Assembly: GCA_041686345.1 (NCBI GenBank)
Contig: JAWLEA010000029.1
Span: forward strand, 1-28,721
Reading direction: 5' to 3'
Length of the DNA stretch: 28,721 nucleotides
Source: JAQICJ01 sp041686345
GTDB taxonomy: Bacteria > Myxococcota_A > Polyangia > HGW-17
Made by a program: the position numbers and the translations under genes. Under the pieces are notes generated by a model, which saw only the letters and a list, made by a program, of their open reading frames with translations, did no database searches and was not told the origin of the DNA. Shown one piece after another: positions 23,436 to 28,721 of this stretch. Position 1 is the stretch's first letter; every line of letters begins with the position of its first letter.

Positions 23436-26210
23436 TTAGGGAGCTTGGACCAGATCTTCAGCAAAACGTGGCAGAATTTTGCGATTACCGAAGGTGTAAA
23501 CTGCTATTCCTCTGACTGTATAATAGACATTAATGATGTCTCTGTCGGCAACATAGCCGTCATAAAGATCGTCGTCAACTCTGATGGTATCACCGGAAGC
23601 GTCCTGAATTTCCATTTCCTGATAATCATCAGGATCATCGGGATTTGCATCGGAACATTGAACACTACCACCACTGGTATCTACCTCGATCAGCATACCT
23701 TCGAGTTCCTCAGCTCTGGAGCCGCCGTTGTTGATTTCACTGATGCTGACAACAATGGGAGTGAGAGTCACAGGGGTATCATTGGTGATTGTAACTGAAT
23801 CGGGCAAAGAGATTTGAGTCTGGTCATAATACTCTTCATAAACTCCAGTTACTTCAACTTCTTTACCCAGATCGGAAGTAGTAACAGGCATGGGATCGCT
23901 GCCCATGTAAATATACATGCCGCCATAACCGGTAACACTCATATCCTGAATATAGAATTTGTTTTCGTCAACAGCTGTTACTACGCCGGAAATTGTAACA
24001 CTGACACCGGGAGGTACGTGATCGGGATGACATTCTTGCCTGAGTGCCGGAATTGAACCACCGGTTGCCCCATTCTGGTTGGCATCGGGACAAGGATCAC
24101 AAACATCGCCAATGCCATCACCATCGGAATCTTCCTGATTGGGATTGGCATCGTAAGGGCAATTGTCATTATCATTGGAGTATCCGTCGTTATCGATGTC
24201 GGAAGGGTCGAAAGTACATTCAGTGGTATCGGCATCAAGGGGACAAGGATCACATTCATCACCCTGACCATCATTATCGATATCAGACTGAACTCCGTCG
24301 TCCATGGGACGAATAGGGTTGAAAATCAGAGGACAATTGTCTTCATCGTCGTTGATACCGTCACCATCGGAGTCTTGAGAAGTTATACCGCTGTATTCAC
24401 CTTCACGGGAAGGCATGCAGGTGGGTTCGGCATAGGGTGTATCACAATAGAAAAGAGGATATGTATCATCAAAACCTTCTCCAATTGGAGCCACTGAAGT
24501 TTCAAGATCATTCAGACTTACACCCAGATCATCAAGAATACAAACCTGTTTGGAATTACCGCAAACTTCAATATTATCGCAGTTTGAACCGAGTTCACCG
24601 GTAATATTGGCATCACCGTAAAGAACTTCTCCGCCTCTCATGACCATGGCTACATCAGATACTCCGGAATCTATGACTACTTTGTGATAATCAGTTGCCC
24701 CGTCTGCGTTGAAAACAGCTATGTCTGCATAAAGATCAGTCGCCAAGTCCCCAATAAATTCTTGGACTCCGAGAACAGCAGCATTATCTACTGTAGCCAT
24801 CCTCCAGAGTTTATAATTGGAAAAATAGTCGTAATAGTGATTCTCGTTGAGATATTGGGCGCATTTAAGCTCTCTCAGCATATTCATGGAACCGGTAATG
24901 GTCCAGTCGGTGCCAAGTCCCATTTTTATGCCCATTTTGTCCATCAATACAACGGGAGCTGTAGCTCCATAGAGATCGATATTTGTTCTTGGTGACCAGA
25001 TAACATTTCCGCCTTCGGATGCCATCAGGGAAACATCACTGGCATTCATACCAATTGCATGGATATAGGTGGAATTGGGACCGAGAAGATCGTGTCCATC
25101 GGGTTCGAGACCGGTCATACAGATGAATTCGTTGCGAGCACTGAGGGCAATTCCTTCGGATACATGGGGAACAAAGTGGGCATTCCCACTGAGTGAAGTC
25201 TGGCTGTATTCATATTCTGCACAGCCGCTGTCGGTCATGAAACCGTTGCTGCCGCTGTGGAGGGGGAAAGTTTCATATATGGGTGCATTAATTCCGGGGA
25301 GTTCTGCATGGTAATCTTTGTCTACATTACGCATGAGGCCCTCGGCAGAACCGGAACCGAACAGGGTAACTGTTCCACTCATGATTTGTCTCAATTCACC
25401 AAAAGTCATCTGTTCAGAGGTGCCGTTGCCGGGCTTGTCGATGCTGTCATAACCGTTGAGTCCACGGCGCCACTCATTACGGTGTTCGTAACGAATTTCT
25501 CCGTGTCCGCCTGGCCATTCGGCACTTCCAACCGGGGGAACCTGAATCCAGCGAATATGATCGTGAGAGTTGATCAAAGCCGGGCTGACAACGTTGGAAC
25601 CGCAATTCAAAACTGTGGCTTCGTTATAACCGGTAGAACCAGAACAATCACATCCGGTGCAGACAATCTTGCTGGTTGCAGAATCAACCAGGACTTCACC
25701 ATAGACATAAGTAGTTGTACCGGTAAGTACGTTACCCTTGAGCAAGATGAGGTCGTTGCTGCCGGAGTTAACATCGCAGGTGGGATTGGTGGGTTCTTGA
25801 GGTGTGCCACAATTTTCGACTGCAGGGCCATCACAAGCACTGGTGCCAGCGCAATCAGGATCATCACAATCGGTCAAGCCGTCTTCATCGTTGTCGATAC
25901 CGTCACTGCAGTTTGTTTCTACATCGCCGCTGCAAGCAGGATCGTCGACGCAATCAGAATCGTCGCAGTCAACATCGCCGTCACCGTCGTTGTCGATGCC
26001 GTCACTGCAGTTTGTTTCTACATCGCCGCTGCAAGCAGGATCGTCGACGCAATCAGAATCGTCGCAGTCAACATCGCCGTCACCGTCGTTGTCGATGCCA
26101 TCATCACATATTTCCTGATTGTCATTATTGCCGGAACTGTCGTCATCACAACCAGGCAAAGCTAATTGACTTATTGAAAAAATAAACATGAATACAAGAA
26201 GTTTGCGCAT
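23436..26210 (-). CDS. Composite surface lipoprotein: MopE-like repeats, amidohydrolase, TSP3 repeats, OB-fold
   Basis: The 924-residue protein has a lipoprotein signal (ALPGC, C21), with GAGG five bases before the ATG. Residues 33-125 are three Cys/Asp repeats (C-DGIDNDGDGDVDCDDSDC). Residues 150-560 resemble the metal-dependent amidohydrolase superfamily: a beta-rich start, the HDH motif (H216, H218), likely ligands H349 (HFVPHVSEG) and H384 (YIHAIGMN), and D435 (GLGTDW). This looks like the chlorohydrolase or cytosine deaminase branch, but the substrate is unknown. Thrombospondin type 3 calcium repeats follow (about 630-730). An OB-fold-like region (ISGVVTAVDENKFYIQD) then runs to the end. 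It is predicted to be an extracellular, calcium-bound hydrolase on the outer surface. The combination is unusual for this normally cytosolic enzyme family. Confidence 0.88.
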   Translation of the reverse strand: MRKLLVFMFIFSISQLALPGCDDDSSGNNDNQEICDDGIDNDGDGDVDCDDSDCVDDPACSGDVETNCSDGIDNDGDGDVDCDDSDCVDDPACSGDVETNCSDGIDNDEDGLTDCDDPDCAGTSACDGPAVENCGTPQEPTNPTCDVNSGSNDLILLKGNVLTGTTTYVYGEVLVDSATSKIVCTGCDCSGSTGYNEATVLNCGSNVVSPALINSHDHIRWIQVPPVGSAEWPGGHGEIRYEHRNEWRRGLNGYDSIDKPGNGTSEQMTFGELRQIMSGTVTLFGSGSAEGLMRNVDKDYHAELPGINAPIYETFPLHSGSNGFMTDSGCAEYEYSQTSLSGNAHFVPHVSEGIALSARNEFICMTGLEPDGHDLLGPNSTYIHAIGMNASDVSLMASEGGNVIWSPRTNIDLYGATAPVVLMDKMGIKMGLGTDWTITGSMNMLRELKCAQYLNENHYYDYFSNYKLWRMATVDNAAVLGVQEFIGDLATDLYADIAVFNADGATDYHKVVIDSGVSDVAMVMRGGEVLYGDANITGELGSNCDNIEVCGNSKQVCILDDLGVSLNDLETSVAPIGEGFDDTYPLFYCDTPYAEPTCMPSREGEYSGITSQDSDGDGINDDEDNCPLIFNPIRPMDDGVQSDIDNDGQGDECDPCPLDADTTECTFDPSDIDNDGYSNDNDNCPYDANPNQEDSDGDGIGDVCDPCPDANQNGATGGSIPALRQECHPDHVPPGVSVTISGVVTAVDENKFYIQDMSVTGYGGMYIYMGSDPMPVTTSDLGKEVEVTGVYEEYYDQTQISLPDSVTITNDTPVTLTPIVVSISEINNGGSRAEELEGMLIEVDTSGGSVQCSDANPDDPDDYQEMEIQDASGDTIRVDDDLYDGYVADRDIINVYYTVRGIAVYTFGNRKILPRFAEDLVQAP
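25908..26099 (-). repeat. Near-perfect 99-base tandem duplication inside the lipoprotein gene
   Basis: Bases 25908-26000 and 26007-26099 are identical over 93 bases by direct comparison, giving a period of 99 bases or 33 residues. Each unit encodes one Cys/Asp repeat ending CVDDPACSGDVETNC. Identity at the base level, including silent positions, points to recent slippage or unequal exchange. The next unit towards the enzyme domain (about 25820-25907) is diverged. Confidence 0.85.
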
Positions 26211-26324
26211 TATAACCTCGCTTGGGAAAGATTAATCAAAATTTAACCGCTATCAATATTCAACTTTGAAGCGGAACGGATTTTATACTTATAGCACAAG
26301 AAAAGATAGTTACAATACCAACCC

Positions 26325-26358
26325 TGTGAATAATTTCTCTTTGTGAATAATTTCTCTT
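26325..26358. repeat. 17-base tandem repeat
   Basis: TGTGAATAATTTCTCTT occurs twice in direct tandem (26325-26341, 26342-26358), between the bactofilin and the composite lipoprotein. It may be simple slippage. No function is evident. Confidence 0.7.
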
Positions 26359-26412
26359 ATTGTTGATAAAATTAAAATTGGAATTTGGATTTAGTTGATT
26401 TGTATCCGGCAA

Positions 26413-26763
26413 TTATTTTTTTTTGGTCGCTTTGGTTTCCATGAAGCATTCAGCATTAAATACAGCACCTGATGCTATTTCCAAACTTTTTGTCTCCAGC
26501 TTTCCTTTGAATTGAGAAGAACTTTCGAGTTTCGTTTTTTCCAATACTTTTACATCACCTTCAATCCGTCCCTGATTTATCAACTCTCTGACAAAAATTT
26601 CGCCCTCGACAAATCCACCTTTTCCAATAATCAAGGCCGCTTTTTCCGAATTGACCTTGCCACTGAGTTTGCCTTCTATCCTGACAGGATCTTCAAAATT
26701 CAACTCTCCGTTAAAGCTAGTTTCAGGACCAATTAGGGTGGTAATAGTGGATTTTTTAGTCAT
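26413..26763 (-). CDS. Bactofilin (polymer-forming cytoskeletal protein)
   Basis: The 116-residue product matches bactofilins (DUF583), which polymerise into cytoskeletal filaments through a right-handed beta-helix. After a short polar tail (MTKKSTITTL), residues about 10-108 show the repeated strand pattern: IGPETSFNGELNF, VRIEGKLSGKV, AALIIGKGGFVEGEI, LINQGRIEGDV, KLESSSQFKGKL and LEIASGAVFNAEC. A short Lys tail follows. The start is the ATG at 26763, which shares a base with the stop of the upstream GHKL gene (TAATG), so translation is coupled; a longer frame exists upstream but lies within that gene. Bactofilins often set cell shape or position other proteins. The coupling to an ATPase suggests a regulated partner. 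Confidence 0.94.
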   Translation of the reverse strand: MTKKSTITTLIGPETSFNGELNFEDPVRIEGKLSGKVNSEKAALIIGKGGFVEGEIFVRELINQGRIEGDVKVLEKTKLESSSQFKGKLETKSLEIASGAVFNAECFMETKATKKK

Positions 26764-27713
26764 TATTTTATGCCCCCGTGGGTAAAAAATGCTATGGTAC
26801 AAGGAACCCCGAATTCTCTTATTTGTCTGAGATTGATAATAACCTCAGTGGCAATGGTGGGAGCCACATTGACAATGTATTTCTGAACTCTGTTAACCGT
26901 GAGAAAAATACCCAGACCGGCACCAATTTTTTTGCGATCTATCTGTTCGTCCGAATAAATACATTTGTTCAGATATTTGAGGGTTGTCTTTTTGTCCAAA
27001 GCACCGAATCGGTCTCTGACTGACATGAACAAACCTTCATCAGTCTGAGCATAACGCAACGACACCGGCTTGGGACTATCCATATGGACCCTTTTGTGTG
27101 GATCAATGCTGCCAAACATCATAGAACCATCTTCTCTGCGAGGTGCATTGTATAAGGCATTCATTATCATCTCTTCACCCGCTTGTACTGCATGTTCACG
27201 CCGCATTCGCCTTAATTTCATATCCTTGGCAACTGTCTGAATTTTATCAAGTACGTATTGTCTCCCTTTGTAATCGTTGAAACGCAGATAGGAAAGCTCG
27301 TCTTTGTCGGAAAGGTATTTTTCCATCCCGAAAATATCGCCTGTACACAGAATTTCTATGATAGTTTTCAGATCATCCTGCCAATTGAATTTTTCCAGGA
27401 GTATCTGGTCGATATTGTCATTGCCGAGAAGTTTAACCACTTCAGGCAAAGTAACTTCAGAAGGGAGCACGGGAATCAATTTGCGGTTTTTTTGTTTTTG
27501 AGCCCGAGCAAATTCATCTAGCAAGTCGATTTCTTTTATAGAGGGAACAACAATCCCCAAATGAAAATCTGCCCGACCCGGCTTTTTGAGAGACCTGGTT
27601 CTGGCAGAAATCTCCAATTCCATACCGACCAGAAGCTTTTGAATAACATTGGTGACTTTTTGTCTTTGGGGGGTTGAAAGAATTTTAATTTTTATGCTGG
27701 AGGTTCTTGCCAT
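26763..27713 (-). CDS. GHKL (HATPase) protein with degenerate receiver-like N-terminal domain
   Basis: This 316-residue cytoplasmic protein has a C-terminal HATPase-like domain (about 170-300). The N-box is EEMIMNALYNA (180-190), a G1-like motif is VRDRFGAL (232-239) and the G2 motif is GAGLGIF (264-270). This layout is like SpoIIAB/RsbW anti-sigma kinases rather than full histidine kinases, since there is no H-box. Residues about 48-130 look receiver-like (LGIVVPS, KLIPVLPSE, QILLEKFN), but the usual phosphoacceptor Asp is absent. No Shine-Dalgarno sequence is obvious before the ATG. The stop overlaps the bactofilin start. A plausible role is an ATP-dependent switch that binds a partner protein, possibly the bactofilin, but this is inference. 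Confidence 0.8.
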   Translation of the reverse strand: MARTSSIKIKILSTPQRQKVTNVIQKLLVGMELEISARTRSLKKPGRADFHLGIVVPSIKEIDLLDEFARAQKQKNRKLIPVLPSEVTLPEVVKLLGNDNIDQILLEKFNWQDDLKTIIEILCTGDIFGMEKYLSDKDELSYLRFNDYKGRQYVLDKIQTVAKDMKLRRMRREHAVQAGEEMIMNALYNAPRREDGSMMFGSIDPHKRVHMDSPKPVSLRYAQTDEGLFMSVRDRFGALDKKTTLKYLNKCIYSDEQIDRKKIGAGLGIFLTVNRVQKYIVNVAPTIATEVIINLRQIREFGVPCTIAFFTHGGIK

Positions 27714-27789
27714 ATTATAAATATTGTCTGTTAGGATAAAACATAACTTGTAGTTACAAAATTATGCAGTTGCAATAGGAAATTGAGCC

Positions 27790-28548
27790 TTACAAAGGAG
27801 GCTCTTCTTCATCAGTTTTGACCGGGTTTTCCTTTTTTTCTTCTTTTTTGGACTCATCAGATTGAGATGCCTCCTGGTCAGTCTTTTCATTGTCTTCGAC
27901 TTGGGATTCATCTTTACTTTTATCAATCTTGTTTTTGGTTGATTTTTCTGATTCCCCGGCTTTTTTCCATGGCAGGGTCTGGCCTTCAAAGGGAGTAAAC
28001 TCAATATTGGAAAATGTATAGACCAAAGTACTGTCACCCCGGACCAGTGTAACTTTATTAATTTGTTTCTTTTCATAATCAAATTCTTTGACCATATAAA
28101 TTCTGTCTTCATGTTCCAGCCTATTATTCTTGACAGCTCCGCTATAATGCACCAGTGATTGTAAAAGACATGGATATTTGGCCTTTTTCTCTGCCAAAAT
28201 ATTGCCATTTTCACCGGGAGCTTTTACCACAGCTTTGTCTACATAGCACTCAATCACTTTGGAAGGTTTGTCATTTTTTACGTAAAGATATTTGGACTGA
28301 CCTCTGCTATATACATATTTGCCATAACTTGTTTCCTTTTTGATATTATTGACAAAAACCTCAAGTTTGAAATCAGCTCTGATCATTTTTACTTCATCAT
28401 AAAAATCAAGTACTTCTCCCAGTCCCCGCCATTTATTGTTTTGAACTTTTTCCTTTTTGCCGGTGGTATTTTGTTTTTCGGATTTAAAAAAACTGCAACT
28501 GCTTAAATTTAACAAAATTATCATGAAAAACAGGATTTTTCTACTCAT
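27790..28548 (-). CDS. LolA-like lipoprotein with acidic/Lys tail
   Basis: I chose the ATG at 28548 because AGGAG lies seven bases upstream and the 252-residue product then starts with a lipoprotein signal (LNLSSC, C18). Residues about 45-180 are beta-rich (ADFKLEVFVNN, YGKYVYSRGQSKYLYVKND, VIECYVDKAVVKAP), resembling the LolA/LppC-type half-barrel that carries lipids or lipoproteins in the periplasm. The match is weak, so an unrelated periplasmic beta-sheet protein is possible. The last 60 residues are a low-complexity Lys/Glu/Ser tail. It precedes the GHKL and bactofilin genes by 76 bases in the same direction and may share their transcript. Confidence 0.65.
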   Translation of the reverse strand: MSRKILFFMIILLNLSSCSFFKSEKQNTTGKKEKVQNNKWRGLGEVLDFYDEVKMIRADFKLEVFVNNIKKETSYGKYVYSRGQSKYLYVKNDKPSKVIECYVDKAVVKAPGENGNILAEKKAKYPCLLQSLVHYSGAVKNNRLEHEDRIYMVKEFDYEKKQINKVTLVRGDSTLVYTFSNIEFTPFEGQTLPWKKAGESEKSTKNKIDKSKDESQVEDNEKTDQEASQSDESKKEEKKENPVKTDEEEPPL

Positions 28549-28721
28549 ATTCACACTCCTTGGGTAACAGATAATACCAGAATTGTCGTTGAGATCCAAA
28601 CAGGTAAAAAATCTTACCTCAACCTTTATACAATACTTTAAGTATTTATGAAATTTTATTTTTTTAACTAGTACTAGCGATCTTAAATTCGCGACCTAAT
28701 TATTTTAAAAGCCAAATATCC
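28549..28721. other. Upstream region of the LolA-like gene, no gene seen
   Basis: This short AT-rich stretch holds the leader of the LolA-like gene. It contains the palindrome CTAGTACTAG at about 28668-28677 and a GCGA/TCGC inverted pair just after it. No gene or clear promoter is assigned. Confidence 0.4.

Noticed and set aside
25908..26099. The repeated units as a CRISPR array or noncoding satellite
   Set aside because: The units are adjacent without spacers, have a period of 99 bases (a multiple of three) and encode clean protein repeats in frame.
25257..26165. A 302-codon open frame on the plus strand
   Set aside because: It is antisense to the Cys/Asp repeat and amidohydrolase part of the lipoprotein gene. 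Asp- and Cys-rich repeats give few stops on the opposite strand, and it lacks a start signal or known domain.
27762..28214. A 150-codon minus-strand frame inside the LolA-like gene
   Set aside because: It is another frame of the Lys/Glu-rich tail with no start signal. The lipoprotein frame has a signal peptide and ribosome-binding site.

Overview
This window is about 28.7 kb of AT-rich bacterial chromosome (roughly 40% GC by eye). It comes from a Gram-negative organism, most likely of the Myxococcota or former Deltaproteobacteria. The reasons are a high density of lipoprotein signal peptides, MopE-like acidic Cys/Asp repeats of the C-DGIDN-C-DG-IDE type, a C-terminal tail resembling MYXO-CTERM, a bactofilin, a Tat-exported lipoprotein and a LolA-like protein. 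Most genes lie on the minus strand. I see no prophage, integrase, CRISPR array or complete insertion sequence.

Layout from left to right. Positions 1-4134 hold a tight minus-strand operon: a membrane hybrid histidine kinase, a free methionine-(R)-sulfoxide reductase and a long-form HflX GTPase cut by the window edge. This looks like a sensing and repair unit for redox or translation stress. Next come a Lys-rich two-domain protein (4476-5366) and a predicted outer-membrane lipoprotein (5716-6513). A metal module follows: an Mrp/ApbC Fe-S carrier and a Cu/Zn efflux permease with a C-terminal HMA domain, which has a well-formed internal ribosome-binding site in front of it. Positions 9283-12391 hold a lipid-anchored M3 peptidase, a CAP-domain lipoprotein and a tiny Arg-rich lipoprotein. 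A tRNA cluster (Ser-UGA, Ser-GCU, Arg-ACG) follows.

Positions 13005-17015 hold a NarL-type response regulator, a Tat-exported metallophosphoesterase lipoprotein and a VWA protein with MopE-like repeats and a MYXO-CTERM-like tail. The plus-strand block 17391-22272 has an APC permease overlapping a lipoprotein gene of unknown function, then a Cache-HAMP class III adenylate cyclase. Minus-strand genes resume with an FGE/SUMF1-like protein that lacks one catalytic Cys, and a 924-residue composite lipoprotein (MopE-like repeats, amidohydrolase, TSP3 repeats, OB-fold). The window ends with a bactofilin, a GHKL ATPase with a degenerate receiver-like N-terminus, and a LolA-like lipoprotein.

Two intergenic regions (4191-4340 and 8964-9118) carry diverged copies of one repeat of about 150 bp. 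A third site (17034-17063) looks like the two ends of that repeat joined without its interior, which suggests a small non-autonomous (MITE-like) element. Overall the window is dominated by surface and periplasmic proteins mixed with stress and housekeeping functions. The strongest candidates for undescribed biology are the composite amidohydrolase lipoprotein, the internally initiated HMA domain, the bactofilin/GHKL pair and the dispersed repeat.
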